Positions 9,176 through 17,467 of a stretch of DNA of 64,000 nucleotides are shown piece by piece. Within the stretch, counting starts at the first letter, position 1. Each line of letters begins with the position of its first letter. The position numbers and the translations under genes were made by a program. The notes beneath the pieces are model-generated. The model did not search any database, was not told the DNA's origin, and worked only from the letters and a program-made list of their open reading frames with translations. The stretch spans positions 1 through 64,000 of the forward strand of contig NZ_JAEKFT010000024.1 in NCBI RefSeq assembly GCF_018524365.1. The letters run 5' to 3'. This DNA is from Denitromonas iodatirespirans (GTDB lineage Bacteria > Pseudomonadota > Gammaproteobacteria > Burkholderiales > Rhodocyclaceae).

Positions 9176-10444
9176 TCAGCATATGTTTCTTTCCTGCCGG
9201 GTGCTCAGCCAGTGCAGCGCGCCGGCTCCGGCGGCCCGGCCGGTGGCCAGACAGGCGGTGAGCAGGTAGCCGCCGGTGGGGGCGTCCCAGTCGAGCATTT
9301 CGCCGGCGCAGAACAGGCCGGGGCGGGCGGTGGACATCAGCCGGTGGTCGAGGCCGGCGAAGCGCACGCCGCCGGCGGTGCTGATCGCCTCGTCGATGGG
9401 GCGCGCGCGCAGCACCTGCAGCGGCAGCGCCTTGAGGGTGCGGGCGATGGCGCCGGTATCGTCGAGCGCTGCACCGGACAGCGCTTCGCGCAGCAACGCG
9501 GCCTTGATGCCCTTGAGGCCGATGCGCCGTTGCAGGTGGTTGCTCAGCGAGCGGGCGCCGCGCGGGGTGGCCAGCGCGGCGGCCAGTTGGGCTTCGCTGC
9601 GCTCGGGCATGAGGTCGAGCACGATGGTCGCCGGCCCGGTGGCCACCGCCTCGCGCAGCACGGCGCCGAGGGCGTAGATCAGCGGGCCTTGCAGGCCGGC
9701 GGCGGTGACCAGGCATTCGCCCTGGCGGGTGTGCACCTGGCCGGCGGGGTCGGTGATGCTCAGGCGGACGGCCTTCAGGGGCTCGCCGGCGAAGCGTTCG
9801 CGAAAATGCGCGCTCCAGGCGATCTCGTAGCCGCAGTTGCTCGGCGTCAGCGGGGCGACATCGAGGCCGGCGTCGGCAAGTACCGGCGCCCAGCTGCCAT
9901 CGGTGCCCAGGCGCGCCCAGCTGCCGCCGCCGAGGGCCAGCACGGTGGCGTCGGCGCGGTAGCCAACCGGGCCGGCGGGGGTGTCGAAGCGCAGCGCGCC
10001 GTCGGCATCCCAGCCGGTCCAGCGATGGCGGGGGTGGAGGTGCACGCCCGCCGCTTGCAGCCGCGCCAGCCAGGCGCGCAAGAGCGGGGCCGCCTTCATG
10101 CCGACCGGAAAGACCTTGCCGGAGCTGCCGACGAAGGTGTCGATGCCCAGCCCGGCGGCCCAGGCGCGAACGGCCGTGGCGTCGAAGCGCGCGATGAAGG
10201 GGGCGAGCGCGCCGTGATGGCGGCCGTAGCGGGCGAGAAAGGTGCTCGGGTCTTCGGCATGGGTCAGGTTGAGACCGCCGCGGCCGGCCATCAGCAGTTT
10301 GCGGCCGACGGTGGGCATGCGCTCGAACACCGCCACCGCGACGCCGGCCTGCGACAGGACGTCGGCCGCCATCAGGCCGGCCGGCCCGCCGCCGATGACG
10401 GCGACACGCGGAGGGGCTGCGGACATGGGGCGGGTATGAGGCAT
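9176..10444 (-). CDS. NAD(P)/FAD-dependent oxidoreductase, YhiN/HI0933 family
   Basis: 422 residues. It starts with a Rossmann FAD-binding motif VAVIGGGPAGLMAA and the KLLMAGRGGLNLTH segment characteristic of the YhiN/HI0933 flavoprotein family. It ends with the FAD-contacting block FCAGEMLDWDAPTGGYLLTACLATG. It is 422 residues, and the APLTPSNCGYEI portion fits the subgroup annotated as TIGR03862-type flavoproteins. The substrate is unknown. The first ATG (10444) was used; a second at 10426 is possible. Confidence 0.85.
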   Translation of the reverse strand: MPHTRPMSAAPPRVAVIGGGPAGLMAADVLSQAGVAVAVFERMPTVGRKLLMAGRGGLNLTHAEDPSTFLARYGRHHGALAPFIARFDATAVRAWAAGLGIDTFVGSSGKVFPVGMKAAPLLRAWLARLQAAGVHLHPRHRWTGWDADGALRFDTPAGPVGYRADATVLALGGGSWARLGTDGSWAPVLADAGLDVAPLTPSNCGYEIAWSAHFRERFAGEPLKAVRLSITDPAGQVHTRQGECLVTAAGLQGPLIYALGAVLREAVATGPATIVLDLMPERSEAQLAAALATPRGARSLSNHLQRRIGLKGIKAALLREALSGAALDDTGAIARTLKALPLQVLRARPIDEAISTAGGVRFAGLDHRLMSTARPGLFCAGEMLDWDAPTGGYLLTACLATGRAAGAGALHWLSTRQERNIC

Positions 10445-10624
10445 GGTGACGACGGCGGATCGGGAAGCGCTGATGATACCTGCCCGGTGCCTGCCCACGT
10501 CACACCCTTTTGCCTTGTCGGCTTGCGCGATGCTGCCCTGCACCATAGGCTTGGGGCCTGGGTGCGACCCGACCGGCGGTGTCGGGCGGCGCCTGCCAAC
10601 CGATGAATAACCGACGGAGAAGCC

Positions 10625-11476
10625 ATGCTTGAAACACTGATGAATACCGAGGCGATGGCCGCTTACGCCCGTGATTGGGGGCTCAACCTGATCTTTGCCC
10701 TGTTGATCTTCATCGTCGGCCGCTGGCTGGTGAAGGGTGTCGTGGCGGTGGGGCGGCGGGTACTGGCGCGCGCGGAGATGGACGAGATGCTGTCGCATTT
10801 CGTGCTGTCGATCGTACATGGCGTGCTGTTGCTGGTGATCGTCATCGCGGCGCTGAACCGGCTGGGGGTCGACACCACCTCGCTGGTGGCCCTGATCGGT
10901 GCGGCCGGCCTGGCGATAGGCCTGTCGCTGCAGGATTCGCTCAAGAACTTCGCCGCCGGCGTGATGCTGATTGTGTTCCGCCCGTTCAAGACTGGCGATT
11001 TCGTCGAGGCCGGCGGCACCACCGGCGTGGTGGAGAAGATCAACATCTTCAGCTCCACCTTCCGCACCCCCGACAACCGCGAGATCGTGGTGCCCAACGG
11101 CGCCATCTATGCCGGGGTGATCACCAACTACTCGGCGCGCCAGACCCGGCGCATCGACCTGCTGGTGGGCATCAGCTACGACGACGACATCCGCAAGGCC
11201 AAGTCGGTGGCCGAGGCGGTGCTGGCGGCCGACGAGCGCGTGCTGGCCGATCCGGCGCCGGTGGTGGCGGTGGCCAGCCTGGGCGACAGCAGCGTGAACC
11301 TGCACATTCGCCCGTGGGTCAAGACGGCCGACTACTTCATGGCGATGTGCGAGCTGACCGAGAAGATCAAGATCGCCTTCGACGAGAACGGCATCTCGAT
11401 CCCCTATCCGCAGACCGATCTGCATGTGCGCCAGGTGATCCCCGCGCTGGCACCGGCGCCGGCCAAGGGCGACTGA
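10625..11476 (+). CDS. mscS: Small-conductance mechanosensitive channel MscS
   Basis: 283 residues, close to E. coli MscS. Three N-terminal transmembrane helices lie at about 18-38, 60-80 and 90-112. The pore-lining TM3 has the Gly/Ala-rich LIGAAGLAIGLSLQDSLKN sequence, followed by the MscS beta domain with FRPFKTGDFVEA and VPNG. The cytoplasmic alpha/beta domain follows to the end. The channel opens under membrane tension to release solutes at hypo-osmotic shock. The ATG has a GGAGAAGCC sequence upstream. It is convergent with the PPOX gene, with a gap of only eight bases. Confidence 0.92.
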   Translation: MLETLMNTEAMAAYARDWGLNLIFALLIFIVGRWLVKGVVAVGRRVLARAEMDEMLSHFVLSIVHGVLLLVIVIAALNRLGVDTTSLVALIGAAGLAIGLSLQDSLKNFAAGVMLIVFRPFKTGDFVEAGGTTGVVEKINIFSSTFRTPDNREIVVPNGAIYAGVITNYSARQTRRIDLLVGISYDDDIRKAKSVAEAVLAADERVLADPAPVVAVASLGDSSVNLHIRPWVKTADYFMAMCELTEKIKIAFDENGISIPYPQTDLHVRQVIPALAPAPAKGD

Positions 11477-11484
11477 GCCGAACC

Positions 11485-12117
11485 TCAGGCCGGGTGCGGA
11501 TAGTCCGCCACCTGGCTGTCGGCCTCGGTGACTGGCGTGCCCGCGGCCAGCGCCAGCGGCAGCACGCCGGCCCATACCGGCCAGTCCAGGTCCTCCGGGG
11601 CGTCCTTGACACCGCCGCTGCGGATCTTGGCCGAGGCCTCGTCGAGGCGCAGACGCAGCATCGTGGTGGCGCGCAATTCCTTGTCGCTGACCGGGCGCAG
11701 CGCCGCCCAGCGCCCCGGCGCCACCTTGTCGATGAAGGCTTCCAGCGATTCGAGGAAGTGCGCCGTATCGTCCACCGTCTCGAAGCGGCCGTAGGCCACC
11801 ACCGAGCGGAAATTCATCGAGTGGTGGAAGGCCGAGCGTGCCAGCACCAGGCCGTCGACCAACGCGATGCTGACGCAGGCCTCGCGCTCGGTGAGCGCCT
11901 TGAGCATGCGCGAGGCGCGCGCGCCATGAATGTACAGGTACTCGCCCATGCGCCAGTGCGCGGTGGGGATGGCGTGTACCACCCCGTCGAGCGTGAAGGA
12001 CACATGGCACACCCAGGCCGTGTCGATGATCGCGGCGAGGGTGTCGAAATCGTAGTGGCCACGCTCGGGATGGCGGCGCATGCGGGTGCGAGGGCTGGGG
12101 GCGACGATGTCGTTCAT
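11485..12117 (-). CDS. Pyridoxamine 5'-phosphate oxidase-like flavoprotein
   Basis: 210 residues with the split-barrel flavin-binding fold of the PPOX family. Residues near the N-terminus (WVCHVSF, VHAIPTAHW, LYIHGARASRML) correspond to the FMN-binding strands of the PNPOx-like/FMN-binding group also found near MocR regulators. It is not canonical PdxH, since its motifs and length differ. It is probably co-transcribed with the OsmC-family gene 13 bases upstream, and both are divergent from a MocR regulator. The biochemical role is unknown; redox or stress functions are plausible. Confidence 0.8.
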   Translation of the reverse strand: MNDIVAPSPRTRMRRHPERGHYDFDTLAAIIDTAWVCHVSFTLDGVVHAIPTAHWRMGEYLYIHGARASRMLKALTEREACVSIALVDGLVLARSAFHHSMNFRSVVAYGRFETVDDTAHFLESLEAFIDKVAPGRWAALRPVSDKELRATTMLRLRLDEASAKIRSGGVKDAPEDLDWPVWAGVLPLALAAGTPVTEADSQVADYPHPA

Positions 12118-12130
12118 GATGTCTTCCGGT

Positions 12131-12601
12131 TCAGTCGGTGATCAAACGGGGTTGGCAATCGAGCTCGGATTTGACCGAGTTGGCGATGAAGCAGGCCGCG
12201 TGGGCGGCGTGATGCAGCGCCTCGTGCTCGGCCGCGCTCGGTGTCTTGCCGGCGAAGCGCACCGCCGGGTGCAGCGTGACGGCGCGCATCCACTGCCGGC
12301 CGTCGGGCCCGGCGCTCATCACACCCTCGGCGGCGTCCTCGTAGTGGTCCACGCACCAGCCGTCGCGCGCGGCGAGCGACAGGAACCACAGCATGTGGCA
12401 GCTCGACAGCGCCGCCACGAAGGCTTCCTCGGGGTCCACCGCGGCCGCATCGGAATAGGGCAGCGGCACCACATGCGGCGAGGACGAGCCGGGCACCACC
12501 GCGCCGCCGTCGAAGCGCCATTCGTGGCGCCGGCTGTAGCGGTTGTCGGTGAAGGCCTGTTCGCCGCGTTGCCACACGATGGTGGCGGAGTAGTTGGCCA
12601 T
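12131..12601 (-). CDS. OsmC family peroxiredoxin-like protein
   Basis: 156 residues of the OsmC/Ohr fold. The two conserved cysteines are in ALSSCHMLWFL (Cys at about 88) and AACFIANS (Cys at about 137). Proteins of this fold reduce organic hydroperoxides using a lipoyl- or thiol-based reductant. It is divergent from the MocR regulator (gap 12602-12691), so that protein may control it together with the PPOX gene. The ATG is preceded by an AGGAGAC site. Confidence 0.85.
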   Translation of the reverse strand: MANYSATIVWQRGEQAFTDNRYSRRHEWRFDGGAVVPGSSSPHVVPLPYSDAAAVDPEEAFVAALSSCHMLWFLSLAARDGWCVDHYEDAAEGVMSAGPDGRQWMRAVTLHPAVRFAGKTPSAAEHEALHHAAHAACFIANSVKSELDCQPRLITD

Positions 12602-12691
12602 GGCGGGTCTCCTGGGTCAGGGGTGTCGCCAGATTAGTCATTCGCTGGCACCATGCACAGTGCCACTGCGCAATGTCTTTTTGGGGCCACG

Positions 12692-14119
12692 ATGGATCTC
12701 ACCTGGCTGCTCGCACCGCCTCTGCCCGAGGGCGTGCCGACCCAGCGCCTGCTCTACCAGCGCCTGCGCGCGGCCATCGTCGATGGCCGGCTGGCTGCCG
12801 GTACCCGTCTGCCGGGCAGCCGCCAGCTGGCGTCGGAACTGGGCATCGCGCGCAACACCGTGTTGTTCGCCTACGAGCAACTCGGTGCCGAAGGCTGCCT
12901 GCTGGCCGATCGCCAGGGCACGCGGGTGGCGGCACTGGCCGTGGCTCCGGTGGCCGAGCGGCCGGCGAGCTGGCCGGCGCTGGCCCGGCGCGCGGCGCTG
13001 GCGGCGTCACCGCTGCCCGCGGGCGCGCCCGAGCATGGTGCCTTCGCGCCGGGCGTGCCGGACGTGGCGAACTTTCCCTTTCGCGCCTGGCGCGGCTGCC
13101 TCGACCGGGCCTGGCGCACCGCTCGGCCGCGGCATCTGGGCTATGCGGTGCCGGGTGGCGAGCCGGCGCTGCGCGCCGCGCTGGCCGGCTATCTGGCTGC
13201 GGTGCGCGGCTTTCGGGTGCGGCCCGAGCAGGTTGTGGTCACCGCCGGCACGCAGGCCGCGCTCGAGCTGTGTGCGCGCCTGCTGGCCGACAGTGGCGAC
13301 ACCGTGTGGGTCGAAGATCCTGGCTATCCGGCGGCGCGCACGGCGCTGGCGATGGCCGGTCTGAGGCTCCACCCGGTGCCGGTGGATGGCGAGGGCATGG
13401 CGCCCGCCACCGGCGATTGGCAGGCACATCCGCCGCGCCTGGTGCTGGTCTGCCCGGCGCACCAATATCCGTCCGGCGAAGTGCTCAGCCTGCCGCGCCG
13501 GCTGGCCCTGATCGAGGGCGTGCGCGCGAGCGGCGGCTGGCTGATCGAGGACGATTACGACAGCGAGTTCGCCCGCGGCGGCCCGGCCCTGCCGGCCCTG
13601 TTCGGCCTGCAGCCCGAGGCGCCGGTGGTGTATACCGGCACCTTCAGCAAGACCCTCTACCCCGGCCTGCGCCTGGGCTACCTGGTGGTGCCCGAGGCGC
13701 TGGCCGAGACCTTCGTGGCTGCCTCGGCCACGCTGGCGCGGGCAGGGCAGGGCATCGAGCAGGCGGCGCTGGCGGACTTCATCCAGCGCGGGCACTACAC
13801 GGCGCACCTGCGCCGCATGCGGCGGCTCTATCAGGCCCGCCAACGCGCCCTGCGCGAGGCACTGGCGCGCTGGCCAGGGCCGGAGCTGGCGGTCCGCGGC
13901 GGGGCTGCCGGCCTGCATCTGGTGCTGCGCCTGCCCGACGATTTGCGCGATGTCGACATGGTCGAACGGGCGGCCGCGCTGGGGGTGACGGTGCGCGCGC
14001 TGAGCCGCTACGCCTTGGGGCCGGCCCCGTGCAACGGCCTGCTGCTCGGCTACGGCGCCGTGCCCGAGGCGCAGATGGACGATGCGGTGCGCCGGCTGCG
14101 CCGCGCCATGCGGGGCTGA
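12692..14119 (+). CDS. MocR/PdxR-type transcriptional regulator (GntR wHTH + aminotransferase-like domain)
   Basis: 475 residues from the chosen ATG; an in-frame ATG 39 bases upstream gives 488. The N-terminal winged-helix (about 15-75) has LPGSRQLASELGIARNTVL. The rest is a fold type I aminotransferase-like domain with the PLP lysine in GTFSKTLYPGLRLGY and the conserved EDDYDSEF aspartate motif. Members sense PLP, GABA, taurine or similar compounds. It is divergent from the OsmC-PPOX pair, its likely target. It belongs to the same family as the regulator at 32396-33901 but is not a recent duplicate. Confidence 0.88.
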   Translation: MDLTWLLAPPLPEGVPTQRLLYQRLRAAIVDGRLAAGTRLPGSRQLASELGIARNTVLFAYEQLGAEGCLLADRQGTRVAALAVAPVAERPASWPALARRAALAASPLPAGAPEHGAFAPGVPDVANFPFRAWRGCLDRAWRTARPRHLGYAVPGGEPALRAALAGYLAAVRGFRVRPEQVVVTAGTQAALELCARLLADSGDTVWVEDPGYPAARTALAMAGLRLHPVPVDGEGMAPATGDWQAHPPRLVLVCPAHQYPSGEVLSLPRRLALIEGVRASGGWLIEDDYDSEFARGGPALPALFGLQPEAPVVYTGTFSKTLYPGLRLGYLVVPEALAETFVAASATLARAGQGIEQAALADFIQRGHYTAHLRRMRRLYQARQRALREALARWPGPELAVRGGAAGLHLVLRLPDDLRDVDMVERAAALGVTVRALSRYALGPAPCNGLLLGYGAVPEAQMDDAVRRLRRAMRG

Positions 14120-14120
14120 A

Positions 14121-14516
14121 TCAGCCCGCGCCGTGGGCCGGGCCGGGTGTGCCGAGAGGCTGGGCGATGCGCCAGGTGACACCGCTCGGATCGGTGAGGC
14201 GGAACTCGCGCATGCCCCAGGGGCGGTCTTGCGGGCGGGTCAGAGTGACGCCGTAGATGTCGGCCAGCCGGGCGTCGTGGGCGCGCTGCCACCAGGCGTC
14301 GACATCGGCCACCAGCAGGTGCAGGCTGAAATTCTCGGCGACGATGGCCAGGTAGTCGTTTTCCAGCAGGAAAGCGGTGCGGCCCGCTTCGAAACAGGCC
14401 AGGTCGGGCGAGGCCCAGGTACAGGTAAAGCCCAGTGCCTCGTAGAAGCGCCGCGAGCGCTCGAAGTCGCGGGCGGGCACGAAGGCTTTGAGATCGAGGG
14501 TGTCGAGCGTGGGCAT
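14121..14516 (-). CDS. VOC family (glyoxalase/bleomycin-resistance fold) protein
   Basis: 131 residues. It contains two beta-alpha-beta-beta-beta modules typical of the vicinal oxygen chelate fold, with FERSRRFYEALGF in the first and WGMREFRLTDPSGVTWRI in the second. The substrate is unknown. The start was set at the ATG giving MPTLDTLDLKAF; the longer upstream frame has no family similarity. The stop lies two bases from the stop of the convergent MocR gene. Confidence 0.82.
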   Translation of the reverse strand: MPTLDTLDLKAFVPARDFERSRRFYEALGFTCTWASPDLACFEAGRTAFLLENDYLAIVAENFSLHLLVADVDAWWQRAHDARLADIYGVTLTRPQDRPWGMREFRLTDPSGVTWRIAQPLGTPGPAHGAG

Positions 14517-14706
14517 GGCTGGGCTCGCATGTCGCGCAATCACGACAGAGTGCCTCGTCGGCGGCCGCGCGGGCAAGCCTGGCGGGCCTTCGCGGATTGT
14601 TGCACTTCGTAACCGAGCCAGGCAGCGAGCGGCGCGACATGGCAAGATGGAGCCGTCCCGCCGTGCCGCCATGCCCGGCAAGACCCCTCAGAACAGGAGA
14701 AAAACA

Positions 14707-15279
14707 ATGCGCACGACGCTCATCATCGCAGCTTTGGCCGGGGTGCTGGCCCTGCCCGGCTGCACCACCACCGAAACCCAGAACAAGACCATCGGCGCGG
14801 TCTCGGGCGCCGTGCTCGGCGGCGTCGTCGGCAACCAGGTCGGCGGCCGTCGCAGCACCGTGGTCGGCGCTGCGCTGGGGGGTGCCTTCGGCTATCTGAT
14901 CGGCTCCCAGGTGAAGGTCACCGAACAGCCGGACGGCTCGGTCAAGCTCAACATTCCGGGCTCGGTGCTGTTCGACACCAACAGCGCCCGCATCAACCCC
15001 TCGTTTGCCCAGACACTCGACCAGATCGCCGGTACGCTCAACGAGCATCCCAACGCCATGGTCAATGTGGTGGGGCACACCGACAGCACCGGCTCGGCCG
15101 ACTACAACCAGCGCTTGTCGCTCGACCGCGCCACCAGCGTCACCAACTACCTGCAGGGCCGCGGTGTGGCACCGGGGCGGCTGACGCCGACCGGGCAGGG
15201 CGAGTACATGCCGATCGCCGACAACGCCACGGCCGACGGGCGGGCGCAGAACCGCCGGGTGGAAATGTACGTGCGCTGA
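14707..15279 (+). CDS. OmpA-like outer-membrane lipoprotein with glycine-zipper segment (YiaD-like)
   Basis: 190 residues. A lipoprotein signal peptide ends in ALPGC (lipobox, Cys about 19). It is followed by a Gly-rich zipper (AVSGAVLGGVVGNQVGG, then AALGGAFGYLIGS) and a C-terminal OmpA domain with GHTDSTGSADYNQRLSLDRA, the peptidoglycan-binding motif region, and QNRRVEMYV. It is probably anchored in the outer membrane and holds peptidoglycan. A ribosome binding site (AGGAGA) lies upstream. An OmpA-family protein is also part of some proteobacterial sortase systems, but this gene is about 2.2 kb from that cluster. Confidence 0.88.
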   Translation: MRTTLIIAALAGVLALPGCTTTETQNKTIGAVSGAVLGGVVGNQVGGRRSTVVGAALGGAFGYLIGSQVKVTEQPDGSVKLNIPGSVLFDTNSARINPSFAQTLDQIAGTLNEHPNAMVNVVGHTDSTGSADYNQRLSLDRATSVTNYLQGRGVAPGRLTPTGQGEYMPIADNATADGRAQNRRVEMYVR

Positions 15280-15303
15280 CGGCACGGCCGTCCCGGCCTC
15301 GAC

Positions 15304-15338
15304 ACGGCGCGCCGCGGGACACCGCGCGCGCCGTTTTC
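15304..15338 (+). terminator. Rho-independent terminator after the OmpA-like lipoprotein gene
   Basis: A nine-base stem (ACGGCGCGC at 15304-15312 paired with GCGCGCCGT at 15326-15334) is followed by a short T run. It lies 24 bases after the lipoprotein stop codon. Confidence 0.6.
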
Positions 15339-15401
15339 GTTCCGGTCGGGCCGGCGATGTGGCGTATCCTGAGCGCCGTTTTCCTTGGAGCTTGAGGTGG
15401 C

Positions 15402-15716
15402 ATGAAGATCGACGATCCGTTTGGGCGCAGCGCCCAGCGTCAGGCGCGCAATTACGCCTCGGTGTGCGAGGCCTTGCAGGCGGCCGGGGTGGACACCCCC
15501 GAGCAAGTTGAGCGCTGCCTGCGCAGCATGACCCGCAATTTGCTGATCGGCCTGGCGGTGATCGCCGCCCTGGTGCTGGCGGTGGCGGTGCTGGCACCGA
15601 ACGCACTGCCGGCCGCCTTGGTGGGCGCGGCGGTGCTCGGCTTGTGGATGGGCGCGATGGCGGTCAACGGCCGCCGGCATCTGCAGCGCTATCGCCGGGA
15701 ACGCTTCGAGCGTTGA
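15402..15716 (+). CDS. Small two-helix membrane protein, unknown function
   Basis: 104 residues. A charged N-terminal helix region (about 1-42) is followed by two hydrophobic segments (about 46-66 and 70-90) and a basic C-terminus, RRHLQRYRRERFER. It shows no recognised family. The ATG has a GGAGCTTGAGG sequence upstream. It is convergent with the methyltransferase gene and appears monocistronic. Confidence 0.6.
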   Translation: MKIDDPFGRSAQRQARNYASVCEALQAAGVDTPEQVERCLRSMTRNLLIGLAVIAALVLAVAVLAPNALPAALVGAAVLGLWMGAMAVNGRRHLQRYRRERFER

Positions 15717-15740
15717 GGGCGCGGGCGCGCCCGCGCCCGC

Positions 15741-16493
15741 TCAGTCGCCGCGCTCGAAGCGCAGGTGGATCCAGTTGGCGCGGGTGCGCACAAAGGGGCG
15801 TTGCAGGCGCTGGCCGATGAAGGCGGCGCGCGTGAGCAGTTTCTGGCCGAAGGAGCGCGCCGCCGGCGCCCCCACGGGCCGCGCGCAGTGCAGGCAGGGT
15901 TCGTCCTGGCTGTAGGTGCCGTAGGGGTTGCCGGCGCGGTCCATCAACCAGGCGCTGAGCGCGTTGGTGCGCTCCCGGTTGCTACCGACCAGACTGCGCT
16001 GCACCAGGCGCAGATCGGGGAAGAGCCCGGTCAGGCGCGCCTCGTCGAAGCGATTGACATGCCCCCAGGGCGGATTGCGGCCGCCACAATGACTGCAGGT
16101 GGTGCGCCCGACGCGGATGTCCTGGTCGAAGGGAACGCCGATCAGCAGGTGTTTGCGGCACACTCGTGCCAGTTCGGCGCAGGCCTGCTCCAGCCCCGGT
16201 GAAGGAATGTGCTCGAGCACCTCGGCGCAGAACACCAGGTCGAAATGCCGGTCGGGGTAGTCCAGCGCGGTGACATTGCCGGCCACGCAGACGACCTTGG
16301 GGTGGTCGATGTCGGGGCGGCTCAGATCGAGCGCCGTCACCTGCCCGAAACGCTCGGCCATGAGACGCGAGAAGTGACCGTCGCGGGCGCCGACATCGAG
16401 GGCCGTATCGCCGCCCGCGGGCATCAGCGACAGCAGGTCGTCGGTGCGCAGGCGTTCGGCCTCGCTGGCCCGATAGGTGTCCAGATCGCGCAT
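15741..16493 (-). CDS. Class I SAM-dependent methyltransferase with two CxxC pairs
   Basis: 250 residues. The SAM-binding motif I is DVGARDGHFS (about 34-43), followed by an acidic loop ALDLSRP and motif IV-like FDLVFCAEVLEHIPSPG. Unusually, two cysteine pairs follow the methyltransferase core (CSHCGG near 133 and CLHCARP near 202), which may bind a metal. The C-terminus is basic and hydrophobic. The substrate is not evident; such proteins are often linked to cell-surface glycan genes, but no glycosyltransferase is next to it. Confidence 0.75.
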   Translation of the reverse strand: MRDLDTYRASEAERLRTDDLLSLMPAGGDTALDVGARDGHFSRLMAERFGQVTALDLSRPDIDHPKVVCVAGNVTALDYPDRHFDLVFCAEVLEHIPSPGLEQACAELARVCRKHLLIGVPFDQDIRVGRTTCSHCGGRNPPWGHVNRFDEARLTGLFPDLRLVQRSLVGSNRERTNALSAWLMDRAGNPYGTYSQDEPCLHCARPVGAPAARSFGQKLLTRAAFIGQRLQRPFVRTRANWIHLRFERGD

Positions 16494-16530
16494 GCCGGTT
16501 GGCCGTCAAAGGGTGGGGAGGGGGTGCAGC

Positions 16531-17376
16531 CTAACGAACGCGGTGGCGCCGTGTCCACTGCGGCGCCGGGGCGGCGGTGCGCTCGGGCTTGCCGTGGGTC
16601 TTGCGGCTGGACCGCCGGGCCCGACGCTCATGGCGCCGGGCCGACAGGCGGCTCAGGGCGAGCATCACGCGGAAGGCGACGAACAGCAGGACGAGGGTGA
16701 CCAGGACCGGATGGGTCAGTGTGTCCCACAACAGGAACAGGAACTTGCCCAGCAGATTGCGGCCCGACTCGCTGGCCCAGGCCGCATCGCTGGGGCCGTG
16801 GCCGTTGCCGGCCGCCTGGGCCGTCCAGCCCGACGTCTCGAGGCGGGCATCGGCGCGCGCCGCGATCAGGCGCGCTGTGCTGGTGTCTTCGACACCGAGC
16901 GATTCGAGCAGCTCGCGGCTGATCGCGTTGATCTTTTCGTTCAGGCCACCGTCGAGCAGCGCGTTGAAGCGGTCGCGCATGCCGCGCATGCGTTGCATCA
17001 GGTCTTCGTCGTCGGCAAACCAGGCTTTGCGGTCGGGGTTGTCGAATACCAGCTCGTCGAGATTCTCGATGCCGTCGAGGAAGGGGGCGGGCATTTCCTC
17101 CTTGGGCGGCGTGACGCGGCGGCGGTCGGCCGGGTCGATTAGCGCCTCGCTGGGGGGGACGCCGGCGGCACCCAGTTCGACCGGTGCGTCGAGCAGGCGC
17201 TCGGGCGCATCCCCGGTGACGAAGGCGTCGCCTCGCAGCTGGGGGGTGGCCGCGGGGACGGGCTGAACCGCGGCCGACTCGAAGCCGGTCAGCGGCAGGG
17301 CATGGCCGGGGCCGAGCATGCAAAAGCACCAGAGGCCAAGGCCGATCCGGGCTGTCGGGCAGAAAAGGGCGCGCAT
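16531..17376 (-). CDS. Secreted or membrane-anchored protein of unknown function
   Basis: 281 residues from the ATG at 17374-17376; an upstream in-frame ATG exists but would place non-hydrophobic sequence before the signal peptide. It has an N-terminal signal peptide (about 1-26, ending GHA), a Pro- and acid-rich middle, a helical region around 115-175, one C-terminal transmembrane helix (about 212-238) and a very basic cytoplasmic tail of about 40 residues. I recognise no family. Its layout suggests a periplasmic domain anchored by the C-terminal helix. Confidence 0.6.
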   Translation of the reverse strand: MRALFCPTARIGLGLWCFCMLGPGHALPLTGFESAAVQPVPAATPQLRGDAFVTGDAPERLLDAPVELGAAGVPPSEALIDPADRRRVTPPKEEMPAPFLDGIENLDELVFDNPDRKAWFADDEDLMQRMRGMRDRFNALLDGGLNEKINAISRELLESLGVEDTSTARLIAARADARLETSGWTAQAAGNGHGPSDAAWASESGRNLLGKFLFLLWDTLTHPVLVTLVLLFVAFRVMLALSRLSARRHERRARRSSRKTHGKPERTAAPAPQWTRRHRVR

Positions 17377-17467
17377 GCGAGTGCCTAAGCAAATCCCGCA
17401 CCATAGCAACAATGCTTTGTTTTTAATTGAAATTTTGATGCATGGATGAGTGGCTGGGGAGGCGGTG

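Noticed and set aside
7637-10606. A 989-codon open frame on the plus strand
   Set aside because: It runs antisense through the amidotransferase, PEP-CTERM and flavoprotein genes, is repetitive in Gly, Ala and Gln, and matches no family. It is a by-product of high GC content.
14707-15279. OmpA-family member of the sortase system (PdsO-like)
   Set aside because: It is a lipoprotein with a glycine zipper, has its own terminator and lies over 2 kb away with unrelated genes between; a YiaD-like role is simpler.
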